64,000 nt of DNA from Bog-473 sp963782415 (lineage in GTDB: Bacteria; Actinomycetota; Acidimicrobiia; Acidimicrobiales; RAAP-2): NCBI GenBank assembly GCA_963782415.1, contig CAWAJT010000009.1:277691-341690 (forward strand), given 5' to 3'. Position 1 is the stretch's first letter; each line of letters opens with the position of its first letter. Shown here piece by piece: positions 42,450 through 51,744 of this stretch. Both the position numbers and the translations under genes were made by a program. The notes under the pieces were generated by a model. That model saw nothing but the letters and a program-made list of their open reading frames with translations, did no database searches and was not told the origin of the DNA.

Positions 42450-43142
42450 GCATCCGGGTGGTGTTGGCCGACGACCAGGCCCTCTTGCGCAAGGGCTTCC
42501 GCATGATTCTCGAGGCCGAGGACGACATGGAGATCGTGGGCGAGGCTCCCGACGGCGCCGACGCCGTGCGGCTCGTCGATCTCTATCGGCCCGACATCGT
42601 GCTGATGGACGTCCGCATGCCCGTGCTGGACGGAATTGAGGCCACCCGGGCCATCGCAGCGTCGGAGGCCGGCCACGAAACGCGCGTGCTGCATCCTCAC
42701 AACCTTCGATCTCGACGAGTACGCGTTCAGCGCGCTGCGGGCCGGAGCCAGCGGGTTCCTGCTGAAAGACGTGCCGCCGGCGGAGCTCGTCGCCGCCATC
42801 CGGACCGTGGCCCGAGGCGATGCCGTGGTGTCGCCCCGCATTACCCGGCGCCTCTTGGAGGAGTACGCCGCCACACTGCCCGACCTCGCCGCGGACGCCG
42901 ACGGCGCCGGAGGGGCCGCCGGCGCGGCCGAGGACCCGGCGCTGGCCAGCCTGACCGAGCGCGAGCGCGAGGTCCTGCTCGCCGTCGCCGACGGTCTGTC
43001 CAACGCGGAAATCGCCGAGCGCCTGTACGTCTCCGAAGCGACGGTCAAGTCCCACGTCGGACGGCTGCTGGCGAAGCTCGGACTGCGCGACCGCGTGCAG
43101 GCGGTCGTCTTCGCCTTCCAGTCGGGCCTGGTCCGGCCTTAA
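42446..43142 (+). CDS. NarL/LuxR-family response regulator, frameshifted
   Basis: About 231 residues in two frames. The receiver domain (IRVVLADDQALLRKGFRMIL, phosphoacceptor D55 in LMDVRMP) is in the first frame. At about 42,690-42,693 the sequence continues in the next frame (ILTTFDLDEYAFSALRAGASG) through the LuxR-type HTH (LTEREREVLLAVADGLSNAE) to the TAA at 43,142. A single surplus base explains the shift. It is the partner of the kinase, whose stop it overlaps as ATGA. Confidence 0.8.
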
Positions 43143-43195
43143 GGGCCGCAGGCCCTGCGCCCTGCATCCCGCCGGGCCGCCCATAGGCTCGTCCT

Positions 43196-44812
43196 GTGAC
43201 TTCCCTTGTCTCCCCCGACACCGAATTCGGTACGTTCAGTGACGCCGGCCCCTGGATCGTCGACCCCGATGCGCTGATCTGGCGGCGCGGGCTGGCCGGC
43301 GTGCGCACCCGCCTGACCGCCTCACTCCCCCGCCTGACCCGCAGGCGCACGCTGCCGCCCCTGCGCCGGCTCGCCACCACACTGCGCCACGGCGGTGGCG
43401 CAGTGTCGTTGTGGTACCTGCGCGAGCGCCGGCGCGGCGGGACTGACTCCGTCGCCGGGATTTCGCGACGGCTCCGCGTGGCGGCCGAGAAGCTGGGGCC
43501 GACGTACATCAAGTTGGGACAGATCATCGCCTCGGGCGACGGCGTCTTTCCGGCCGAGCTCGTAGCGGAGTTCAAGTGGTGCCGCGACCAGGTAACACCC
43601 GAACCGTGGCCGGTCGTGGAGCGGGTGCTGACCGAGGAGCTCGGCGGGCCGCTCTCCACCGCCTTCGCGTCGGTCGAGCGGACGCCGCTGGCCGCCGCCT
43701 CCATCGCCCAGGTGCATGCGGCGACGCTGTGCGACGGCACCCCCGTCGTGGTCAAGGTGCAGCGCCCGACCGTGTCGGAGCGGGTGCACCAGGATCTGGC
43801 GGTCATGGCCTGGGTGGCACCCCACCTCGTCGGGCGCATCCCCGTGGCTGCACTGGCCAACCCGCCGGCGCTGGTGGAGTTGTTCGCCGAGACGATCGTA
43901 GAGGAGCTCGACTTCCGGCTGGAGGCCGAGAACATGCTCGATGTCGCCTCCACCTTCGCCGCGCTCGACCAGCGCGACTTCGTCGTGCCCCGACCCCACC
44001 CCACGCTGGTGACGCGCCGCATGCTCGTCATGGAACGCCTCGACGGCTTCCACTTCAGCGATGTGGAGGGCATGCGGGCGGCGGGCATCGACACGGAGGC
44101 TGTCGTGCGCGCCGGGATGATCGGCTTCCTCGAAGGGGCCTTGTTCTACGGCATCTTCCATGGCGACCTGCACGGCGGGAACCTGTTCGTACTGCCGTCG
44201 GGCAAGACCGCGTTGCTGGACTTCGGCATCACGGGCCGGCTGACCGAGGCGAAGCGGCTGGCGCTGCTGACCCTGGTCGTAGGCGCTTCGAACGCGGACA
44301 TCCCCACCCAGGTCGGCGCGCTGCGCGACCTCGGCGCCTTCCCGAGCGAGGTCGACGTGCACGATGTCATCGACGCCCTCGGCCTCGACCGGCCGCCCGT
44401 CGACCCGACGACGCTGTCGGCCGACGAGCTCGTGGCCGAGATGCAGCACTCCGTCAAGACGCTGCTCGGTATCGGCGCCCGGCTGCCCAAGGAGCTCATG
44501 CTCTTCGTGAAGAACATGATGTTCCTCGATGGCGCCATCGCCACGCTCGCACCGGACCTCGACCTCTTTGCCGAGGTGGAGGCGATCGCCCTCCTCTTCG
44601 CCGCCAAGCACGGCGAACGCATCATGGCCCAGCTCGGCCTGGAAGAGCAGGCGGCATGGGCGCCGGACATGACGGGCATCAAGGCGGGCTTCGGGGTCGA
44701 CGCCGCCACCGAGGGCCTGACGCACCGCGAGATCCAGGCCCGCCGGGCCCAGGTCCGCGAGAAGTTCGACGGGCGGGGCCGTCCCGGGCGCAAGCGACGC
44801 ACCGCCAGGTAG
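43196..44812 (+). CDS. ABC1/AarF/UbiB family protein kinase-like protein
   Basis: A 538-residue atypical kinase. The KxGQ region is KLGPTYIKLGQIIASGDGVF, the nucleotide-binding loop is AAASIAQVHAATLCDGTPVV, and the catalytic core reads FHGDLHGGNLF with the metal-binding LLDFGITG. UbiB-type proteins support ubiquinone or menaquinone biosynthesis and lipid handling in bacteria. The start is GTG at 43196. The strongly basic C-terminus (GRPGRKRRTAR) is an addition. The hotdog-fold gene begins nine bases downstream. Confidence 0.9.
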   Translation: MTSLVSPDTEFGTFSDAGPWIVDPDALIWRRGLAGVRTRLTASLPRLTRRRTLPPLRRLATTLRHGGGAVSLWYLRERRRGGTDSVAGISRRLRVAAEKLGPTYIKLGQIIASGDGVFPAELVAEFKWCRDQVTPEPWPVVERVLTEELGGPLSTAFASVERTPLAAASIAQVHAATLCDGTPVVVKVQRPTVSERVHQDLAVMAWVAPHLVGRIPVAALANPPALVELFAETIVEELDFRLEAENMLDVASTFAALDQRDFVVPRPHPTLVTRRMLVMERLDGFHFSDVEGMRAAGIDTEAVVRAGMIGFLEGALFYGIFHGDLHGGNLFVLPSGKTALLDFGITGRLTEAKRLALLTLVVGASNADIPTQVGALRDLGAFPSEVDVHDVIDALGLDRPPVDPTTLSADELVAEMQHSVKTLLGIGARLPKELMLFVKNMMFLDGAIATLAPDLDLFAEVEAIALLFAAKHGERIMAQLGLEEQAAWAPDMTGIKAGFGVDAATEGLTHREIQARRAQVREKFDGRGRPGRKRRTAR

Positions 44813-44820
44813 AAAGTGCC

Positions 44821-45294
44821 ATGACCAACGTGCCGATTCAGGACCAGATCCCCGACAACCATTGTTGGGGCTGTGGCGCCGAGAATCCACAGGGCCTGCA
44901 CCTCAAGAGCTTCTGGGACGGCCGCCGGGCGATCGCCCGGTTCCTTCCCGATGCTGCCTACGCTGCCGGGCCACTTCACGTCCTCAACGGCGGCATCATC
45001 GCCACGCTGCTCGACTGCCACGGCGTCTGCACCGCCATGGCGCAGGCCTACGACGACGAACACCGTGTGATCGGCAGCGCGCCGGAGATCTGGCACGCCA
45101 CGACGTCGTTGAGCGTGGAGTACCTGCGCCCGACCCCGCTCGTTGAAGAGGTCACGCTCACCGGAGAGGTCGCAACTGTCGCCGACGACGGCACCGCGGT
45201 CGATTGCGTCCTGTCCTGCGCCGGCAAAGAGCGGGCCCGGGCGTCCGTCCGCTCGGTCCGCGTGCCCGCGTCATGGCGGCACGGGCTGCGCTGA
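44821..45294 (+). CDS. PaaI-type hotdog thioesterase
   Basis: A 157-residue hotdog-fold protein. It starts with a CWGCGAENPQGLHL motif, frequent in actinobacterial PaaI-like thioesterases, and the active-site helix is HVLNGGIIATLLDCHGVCTA. The catalytic acid of the PaaI type is replaced by a D in TLLDCH. Expected to cleave acyl-CoA thioesters. The ATG at 44821 starts nine bases after the UbiB-like gene, indicating co-transcription. Confidence 0.88.
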   Translation: MTNVPIQDQIPDNHCWGCGAENPQGLHLKSFWDGRRAIARFLPDAAYAAGPLHVLNGGIIATLLDCHGVCTAMAQAYDDEHRVIGSAPEIWHATTSLSVEYLRPTPLVEEVTLTGEVATVADDGTAVDCVLSCAGKERARASVRSVRVPASWRHGLR

Positions 45295-45511
45295 GCACCG
45301 GACGCGGGCCCCGAGCGTCCGTGCTCCTCGCTCCGGTCCAGCACCCTGGTTGTCCGAGCGATCGATGTCGCCGCCCGGTCGGAGATGTCGTGCCGGTCGA
45401 GGACCAGCCGCACGCAGGGGCCGCCGACAAGGAGCGGCGTGACACCCGGCGCAGGGGCGGTCCGGCAGGCGGATCCCGGCCCCCGGCCGCGCTCGATGCG
45501 AAGCTGGCGGG

Positions 45512-45949
45512 GTGAGCACCATCCGGGCACTGCGCCGCGACGACTGGGACGATTGGGCGGCCCTGTGGGCCGGCTACCAGGCCTTCTACCGGGCGGCGCT
45601 GCCGAAGACCATCACCAGGACGACCTTCGAGCGCCTGTGCGACGGTGAGGAGGGCCTCTTCGGCCTGCTCGCCGTCGACGACGCCGGGCACGGCATCGGG
45701 ATGGCCAACTGCGTCGTGCACCCCACGACCTGGTCCCGGCAGCCCAAGTGCTATCTCGAGGACCTCTTCGTGGCGCCGGCGGCACGCGGGACCGACGTCG
45801 GCCGGGCCCTGCTCCAGGCGGTCAAGGCGGCCGGCACCGAGCGCGGGGCCGCCCGCGTCTACTGGCACACCCAGCAGTACAACGGTCGTGCCCGCTCCCT
45901 CTACGACCAGGTGGGTACCCCCACCTCGTTCGTCGTCTACGAGATGTAG
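45512..45949 (+). CDS. GNAT family N-acetyltransferase
   Basis: A 145-residue GCN5-type acyltransferase. The acetyl-CoA loop lies in LEDLFVAPAARGTDVGRALL (Q/R-x-x-G-x-G/A variant: RGTDVG), followed by AARVYWHTQQYNGRARSLYD, typical of diamine or amino-acid acetyltransferases of the family. The start is GTG at 45512; there is no ATG upstream. The acceptor is unknown. It precedes the DNA methyltransferase gene but is separated by about 100 bases. Confidence 0.85.
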   Translation: MSTIRALRRDDWDDWAALWAGYQAFYRAALPKTITRTTFERLCDGEEGLFGLLAVDDAGHGIGMANCVVHPTTWSRQPKCYLEDLFVAPAARGTDVGRALLQAVKAAGTERGAARVYWHTQQYNGRARSLYDQVGTPTSFVVYEM

Positions 45950-46051
45950 GCGGCCGTCACAGCCGTTCCCTAGGGTGTCGACCATGGCCTCCGCCCGCGT
46001 TCGCATCCCGGCCCCAGCGTGGACGCGCCGGTAGGGTTCGAGCGACCTCCC

Positions 46052-47456
46052 ATGCCGCCTCGTCGTCGCACCGCCACCTCCAACTTCGGCGTCGGGCGCC
46101 GCGAGTCGCACGTGGCCGACGCCTTCTATGCCCGCTTCGAGGCGCCGGAGCAGAGCGCCGACGAGCACGTCACCCCGCACGACCCCGGCGTCACGTGCTT
46201 GTGCGGTGACGCCCGCCGCATGCACGCAGTGGCAGACGACTCGGTCGCCCTCGTCGTCACGTCGCCCCCCTACTTCGCCGGGAAGCAGTACGAAGAAGAG
46301 CTCGACCGCGAGGGTGTGCCGGGTTCCTACATCGAGTACCTGGCGCTGTTGCGCGACGTGTTCGCCGAGTGCAAGCGCGTGCTCGAGCCGGGCGGGCGCA
46401 TCGCCGTGAACGTGGCCAACCTCGGGCGCAAGCCGTACCGGAGCCTGGCCGCCGACGTCATGAGCATCCTCCAAGACGACCTGCACCTCCTCCCCCGCGG
46501 CGAAATCGTGTGGCAGAAGGGCGAGGGGGCGAGCGGCTCGTGCGCCTGGGGCTCGTTCCGGTCGGCGGCCAACCCGGTCCTGCGCGACGTGACCGAGCGC
46601 GTCATCGTGGCCAGCAAGGGCCGCTTCGGCCGGGCCCGCAGCCCCAAGGATCGGCGCCGCGAGGGGCTGCCGTTCGAGAGCAGCGTGGGGGCCGACGACT
46701 TCATGGCGCTGACCCTCGACGTGTGGGACATCCCGCCCGAGAGCGCGGTGCGCGTGCGCCACCCGGCGCCGTTCCCGGTGGAGCTGCCGCAGCGTCTCAT
46801 GGAGCTCTACACGTACCGCGGCGACCTCGTGGTCGACCCCTTCGCCGGCTCGGGCTCGACGCTCGTCGCCGCGTTGCGCAGCGGGCGCGACGCCGTCGGG
46901 TACGACCTCGACCCCGCCTACGTCGAGCTGACCCGAACCCGCCTGGCGGACGAGCCTGCCACGACCGACCGTTCGGCTGACGGATCCACGCCCGCCGACG
47001 GGGCCTCGGCCGCCGCCCTCGCCAAGACCGCGCTGGAGGCGGCGGGATTCACCGACGTGCGGGCCAATCGCCGGCTACGCGGGCTCGGCCTGGCCGTCGA
47101 CTTCACCGCCGCCGACGCGGCGGGGCGGAGCGTGGTACTTCGACGTCGCCGGGTCGAACTCCGCCTACCGAGGCGGCATGGCCCGCTCCGAGACGGTCTG
47201 GCGGGCCCTCGGCCGGGCTCACGTGCTGGCCGCCACCGAGCACGCGCCGTTCGTGGTCCTGACCACCCAGCTGCCCCGCGCCGGCACCGAGGCGGACCGC
47301 GCCCTGCGGGCGCCGGGACCCGGCGGGATCTTCGACGCGGTCGACCTCTTGTCCCCCGCCGCCCGGAAGCGGCTTGCCGCCTACGCCGGCGGACGGAGCG
47401 GCTCGCCGCGCCCCGGATTCTGGTCGGCGGCCGACGTGGCGCCCGGCGCCGTCTGA
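46052..47456 (+). CDS. beta-class DNA methyltransferase (probable N4-cytosine type), frameshifted
   Basis: About 467 residues. Motif IV TSPPY lies near residues 70-74 and motif I FAGSGST near 264-270, so IV precedes I, which defines the beta class; the S-P-P-Y form is typical of N4-cytosine enzymes. A C-terminal extension of about 170 residues follows, at whose middle (47,122-47,132) the sequence moves to the next frame (WYFDVAGSNSAYRGGMARSE). A GGGG run with one surplus G explains it. Likely the modification component of a defence or epigenetic unit with the following two genes. The start could also be the GTG at 46019. Confidence 0.82.
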
Positions 47457-47471
47457 GCGTGGCGGCCTGAC

Positions 47472-47786
47472 GTGGGCACCGTCGTCGCCTGCGCGGTCGT
47501 GCGCGAGGACCCGCCGCGCGTCTTCGTCGCCGAGGACCTCGAGACGCTGAACTGGGTCCTGGCCTGCCAGCTCGTCGCCACGACGCCTGGGAGCGAGCTC
47601 CCGCCCGGCGAACGGGCCGCTTTGCGTCAAGCGTTGCGCGAGGAGCGCTGGGGCGATGCCGTCTTCGCGTTCATCGCGCGCACCGGCACGGCGGTCGACG
47701 TCTACGAGAGCACGGAGCTGCACGCGCCCCGCGAAGCGGCCGTCGGCCCCATGGAGCTGCAGCTCACCCCGCTCTTCGCCGACTAG
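47472..47786 (+). CDS. small protein of the methyltransferase cluster
   Basis: A 104-residue protein starting at GTG 47472, 15 bases after the methyltransferase stop. It is mixed alpha/beta (GTVVACAVVRE, RVFVAEDLETLNWVLACQLV, GDAVFAFIARTGTAVDVYES). No family recognised. Its position between a DNA methyltransferase and the 397-residue protein, in one apparent operon, suggests a role in that unit. Confidence 0.65.
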   Translation: MGTVVACAVVREDPPRVFVAEDLETLNWVLACQLVATTPGSELPPGERAALRQALREERWGDAVFAFIARTGTAVDVYESTELHAPREAAVGPMELQLTPLFAD

Positions 47787-47897
47787 TTGGCCGACCGAGG
47801 TCGATTGCCCGTGGCGGCCGGCGGCACCACCGGAGACGGCGTCGCTGGGGGGACGGTGGGTTCCGGGCAGACCGTCTTCTGATGGGAGGATGCTTCT

Positions 47898-49091
47898 GTG
47901 CCGAGCGACCGGACCACCGTGACGGAGCTGGGCACCGGTCTCGGCATGCTGGGGCTCGACGGGATCGACGCGGCGCTGCGGTCCCGCACCGGTGTGATGC
48001 ACACCCTGTCGCCCGAAATGTGGGATCGGCTCGACCGCCTGCGCGCTGGGGGCGTGTACGACGCCGAGTTCCATGCCGCCTGGGCGAACGGGCAAGCGTT
48101 CCTCCGAGCCGCTGAGGGACTGCGCGGACGCCTGCCCCAGGTGATCGAGTGGAAAGGCACCGGACGCGCCCCCGGCGACGAGGTCGCGCCCATCGACCTG
48201 CGCGTCGACCACGTCTACCTCGTCAGCTGCAAGTACCTCTCCAAAATCCTCTTCAACGTGTCGCCGTCGAGCGTCTTCGACGCGCTCCTCACCGGTGGAC
48301 AGGGCCGGAGCGGGCGGGCGACAGGCGAGGATCTCCCGGGCGCCCGCGACTGGTACGCCGAGGTCGCACCGGACGAATACCAGGCTCTCTACGAGGCCGT
48401 CCGGGTGGCCGCGCGCCGAGCCGGGAGCGAGGAGGCGTCCGCCACCACGCGCTCCACGCTCCGTCGGGAGCGTCAGGATCGACCACCTGGCGCCGTGGCG
48501 CTGCCGGGGCTCGGCGCCACGACCCCGGCGCCCCCGCCTGGTCCACAGACCAGCGCCCCCCCGCCCTCGTTCCCTCACGACCTCCCACCACGTGCCGTCG
48601 ACCTGACCGTGGCCCAACGTGATGGCCTCGGGCACTGGCTGCGCCCCGGCTGGCCCCCGGGCGCCAAGGAGCGCTACGCCGCACTCTCAGATGCCGTCGC
48701 CCGGGCGTCCGCTCGACGTTGGGAGGGCGCCATGGACGACCGCGGGGGGACGGGTGAAGCAATGGTCTGGCGTCTCCTGCGCATTGGGAGCGCGCCCTAC
48801 TTCGTGTTGGGCTCCTCGTCCGATCGCTCGTTGCGCCTTCGCATCGCCACGTCGTGGGACTGGCGCCAACAGTTCCACCTGCTCTCGGTCGCCATGGAGG
48901 GCCAGCCGGGCGGCCAACCCCGCGTGGGCTGGGAGGCTGTCGTGCGCGACCGGGTGACGCATGAGGTCCATGCGGTGGTCGGGCACATCGAGGTGCGCTG
49001 GAGCCACGGACGCTTCGGCGGGCTCCCCGAGGCCAAGGGCTACCTCGACACGCCACACCACCTGGTCCCCGGGTACGTCACCCTCCGATGA
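47898..49091 (+). CDS. putative nuclease-like protein of the methyltransferase cluster
   Basis: A 397-residue protein. The N-terminal half contains E83 (VIEWKG), then APIDLRVDHVYLVSCKYLS, in which D100 or D104 is followed by S-C-K112; this resembles a PD-(D/E)xK nuclease core with a serine in the E/D position. A Pro-rich linker (about 210-240) separates it from a C-terminal domain (WRLLRIGSAPYFVLGSS, QFHLLSVAMEG). I do not recognise a named family. The GTG at 47898 has GGGAGGA upstream. If it is a nuclease, the pair with the methyltransferase would be a restriction-modification-like system. It overlaps the following acetyltransferase gene. Confidence 0.5.
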   Translation: MPSDRTTVTELGTGLGMLGLDGIDAALRSRTGVMHTLSPEMWDRLDRLRAGGVYDAEFHAAWANGQAFLRAAEGLRGRLPQVIEWKGTGRAPGDEVAPIDLRVDHVYLVSCKYLSKILFNVSPSSVFDALLTGGQGRSGRATGEDLPGARDWYAEVAPDEYQALYEAVRVAARRAGSEEASATTRSTLRRERQDRPPGAVALPGLGATTPAPPPGPQTSAPPPSFPHDLPPRAVDLTVAQRDGLGHWLRPGWPPGAKERYAALSDAVARASARRWEGAMDDRGGTGEAMVWRLLRIGSAPYFVLGSSSDRSLRLRIATSWDWRQQFHLLSVAMEGQPGGQPRVGWEAVVRDRVTHEVHAVVGHIEVRWSHGRFGGLPEAKGYLDTPHHLVPGYVTLR

Positions 49092-49675
49092 GCCCCTTCG
49101 ATCCATCGTCCTTCGGCCCACCACTGCACGTGCCCGAGCTCGCCTGCCCACCCGTCGTGCTCCGGCCCTATGCGGCGTGCGACCTCGACCTGGTGCGCGC
49201 CGCGGCGGCGGACGCGCGCATCGCCGCCATCTCGTCGGTGCCACGGACGTACACGGAGGAAGCCGGACACGCCTTCTTGGAGCGCCAGCAAGCGCGGGCG
49301 ACCGAAGGTGACGGCTACTCGTTCGTCATCGCACGAGAGGACGACCCGACGTCAGGCGTGGGGTCCATCGGACTGTGGCTCCAAGAGATCGACAACGGCC
49401 GCGCCTCCATCGGATACTGGCTGGTCGGCGACGCCCGCGGCCACGGACTGGCGGCGCAAGCACTCCGGGCTGTGGTCGCATTCGCCTTCGGCACCTTCGA
49501 GATCCCGCGTCTCCACGTCTTCGTCGAGCCATGGAACGTGGCCTCGGCCCGGACCGCCGAACGCGCCGGATTCGAGCGGGAGGCGACGCTGCGCGGCTGG
49601 GAGCGCATCGACGGGGAGCAGCGCGATGCGGACTGCTTCGCCCTGTTGTGCACCGAATGGCGCGGGGACGGCTGA
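49088..49675 (+). CDS. RimJ/RimL-like GNAT acetyltransferase
   Basis: A 195-residue acetyltransferase of the RimJ/RimL type. The acetyl-CoA region is IGYWLVGDARGHGLAAQAL, followed by the typical LHVFVEPWNVASARTAERAG. Such enzymes acetylate N-termini, amino acids or antibiotics. The ATG at 49088 overlaps the stop of the previous gene (ATGA), so it is in the same operon, although a functional link with DNA modification is unlikely. Confidence 0.9.
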   Translation: MSPFDPSSFGPPLHVPELACPPVVLRPYAACDLDLVRAAAADARIAAISSVPRTYTEEAGHAFLERQQARATEGDGYSFVIAREDDPTSGVGSIGLWLQEIDNGRASIGYWLVGDARGHGLAAQALRAVVAFAFGTFEIPRLHVFVEPWNVASARTAERAGFEREATLRGWERIDGEQRDADCFALLCTEWRGDG

Positions 49676-49884
49676 CGACGCGTGCTCGCGCGTCCTCTGC
49701 GAGACTGCCGAAGTGTGCCGACACGACCACCACGATGAGGCGGGCGCTGTGGTGAGGGAAGGCCGGAGTCTCGGCTGCCTGGACGAGGTCAGGGCCATCA
49801 GCCGGGTCGTCGCGTTCGAGGGATTGGTGCGCGGACAGGTCGGCGACCGATCATGAGGGCTCGAGACCTGGGGAGGGAACACTG

Positions 49885-50682
49885 ATGCTGGTGCTCGTCG
49901 AAGTGGTCGACCGTGTGGCCACGGTCACACTGAACCGTCCGGAGGCCCGCAACGCGATCTCCGCCGAACTGCACGGGCAGCTCGACGACGCCATCACGGC
50001 CCTCGACGCCCGTGACGACGTGGGCTGCATGGTCCTGACCGGAGCGGATCCGGCGTTCTGCGCCGGCATGGATCTCAAGTCGCTCGCCACCGAATTGCGC
50101 GCCGTGCAAAAGGAGCGACAGCAGGGGCCGGCGCGGCGCTCGGGCATGATCCCGCCCCATGACACGCCGGTCATCGGCGCCATCAACGGCCCGACGGTGA
50201 CCGGCGGGCTCGAGCTGGCGATGTGTTGCGACTTCTTGATCGCCTCGGAGCGGGCGCGGTTCGCCGACACCCATGCCAGGGTCGGCGTCATGCCAGGTGG
50301 CGGGATGACGATCAGGCTGCCCCAGCTCATCGGCCTCGACCGGGCGCGCCGCATGAGCCTGACCGGCGACTACATCGACGCCGAGACGGCGCGCGACTGG
50401 GGACTCGTGGTCGAGGTCGTCCCCCATGACGCGCTGGTGGCGAGGGCGCAGGAGCTGGCGGCCACCATTGCGTCGATCCCGAGCGAGTACCTGGGCGAGC
50501 TGCGTCGCGGTTATGACCGCATCGGCGCTCTGAGCGGCGCCGACGCCTTCGCCGCAGAGGCCAGCTGGTCGCGGGCGTGGATGGCCGATCGTTTCGACCA
50601 GGCGCGTCTGTCCACCGAACGCGAGAAGATCGTCGCCCGCGGTCGGGAGCAGACGACGGGACTCGACGGCGCGCCGGCGTGA
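49885..50682 (+). CDS. enoyl-CoA hydratase/isomerase family protein
   Basis: A 265-residue crotonase. The oxyanion hole motifs are FCAGMDLKS and the NGPTVTGGLELAM segment. At the position of the second catalytic glutamate the sequence reads GVMPGGGMTIRLPQ, where the acid is missing, so it may be an isomerase, a dehalogenase-like or a non-hydratase crotonase. The ATG at 49885 is preceded by GGGAGGG. The stop overlaps the GTG of the next gene, so it belongs to a catabolic operon with the F420-type oxidoreductase. Confidence 0.88.
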   Translation: MLVLVEVVDRVATVTLNRPEARNAISAELHGQLDDAITALDARDDVGCMVLTGADPAFCAGMDLKSLATELRAVQKERQQGPARRSGMIPPHDTPVIGAINGPTVTGGLELAMCCDFLIASERARFADTHARVGVMPGGGMTIRLPQLIGLDRARRMSLTGDYIDAETARDWGLVVEVVPHDALVARAQELAATIASIPSEYLGELRRGYDRIGALSGADAFAAEASWSRAWMADRFDQARLSTEREKIVARGREQTTGLDGAPA

Positions 50683-51714
50683 GGCTCTACGCGGGCATGG
50701 ACCCGCGCCTGAGCCTGACCGAGGCGATCGCACACGCCCAACGAGTGGAACGCCTCGGCTACACGGGTCTCCATGTGGCCGAGACGGTGCACGACTCCAT
50801 GGCGGTGGCGCTGCTGGCCGCCGAGCACACCGAGCGCATCATCGTCCGGACCAGCGTCACCCTCGCCTTCGCCCGCAGCCCGACCCTTCTCGCCTACGCG
50901 GCGTGGGACATCGCGGCGTTGAGCGGTGGCCGCTTCCAGCTGGGCCTGGGCACGCAGGTCCGCCAGAACATCGAAGACCGCTATGCGGTGCCCTTCGGCG
51001 ACGATCCGATTGGCCGATTGGGCGACTACGTCGGGGCCGTGCGGGCCGCCTTCACCTCCTTCGCCTCGGGAGCGCCACCCGCCTTCGAGAGCCCCCACTA
51101 TCGCGTCACCCGTATGCAGCCCTATTTCAACCCGGGTCCGGACCCCGCGACCGGGGCGCCGCCCATCTATCTCGGCGGCGTGCAGCGCAAGGCCTGCGCG
51201 CTGGCGGGACGCGTGGCCGACGGCTTCGTCAGCCATCCCACCAATTTCGAACCCCCGCTACTTGCGTGAGACGTGCCTGCCCGCCCTCGCCGACGGCGCC
51301 CGCGCCGCGGGACGAGACCTCGACAAGGAGGGCTTCGAGATCGTGATCGGCACGTCGGTCATCACCGGCGCCACCCACGACGCCGTCCTGGTCGAACGGG
51401 AGCGCCAGCGCCGCCTGCTCGCCTTCTTGTACTCGACGCCCGCCTACGCGCCAACTCTCGAGCTCTACGGCTGGAACGACGTCGGTCCCCGTTTGCGCGC
51501 ACTGATCCGCCACGACCGGTGGGACGACCTGGGCGGCGTGCTCTCCGACGAGGTGCTCGACACGCTCGTCCCCTGTGGCACGTTCGAAGAGATCCCCGAT
51601 CTGCTCCGTGAACGCTTCAGCCCCCTGGGGCAGAGCCTCCTGGTGTCCCCTCCGCCCGAGGCGGGCGACGACGACGCCTTCGCGGCGGTGGTGGCCTCGC
51701 TCCAGGCCGACTGA
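50679..51714 (+). CDS. LLM class (F420-type) oxidoreductase, frameshifted
   Basis: About 344 residues in two frames. The first frame contains the TIM-barrel segments YTGLHVAETVHDSM, SGGRFQLGLGTQ and PIYLGGVQRKACALAG. At the CCCCC run at 51,252-51,256 the sequence shifts frame (RYLRETCLPALADGARAAGR) and continues to the TGA at 51,714. One surplus C explains the shift. The GTG start at 50679 overlaps the enoyl-CoA hydratase stop. Cofactor is F420 or FMN; substrate unknown. Confidence 0.8.
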
Positions 51715-51744
51715 GCCACGGCGCACGGGGCGTGGGGCCTTCCC

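Noticed and set aside
43322..44890. Minus-strand 522-codon frame opposite the UbiB-like gene
   Set aside because: His/Arg/Gly-rich shadow of a clear kinase-like protein; no independent features.
45158..46762. Minus-strand 534-codon frame opposite the GNAT and methyltransferase genes
   Set aside because: Antisense to clear GNAT motifs and to the TSPPY methyltransferase.
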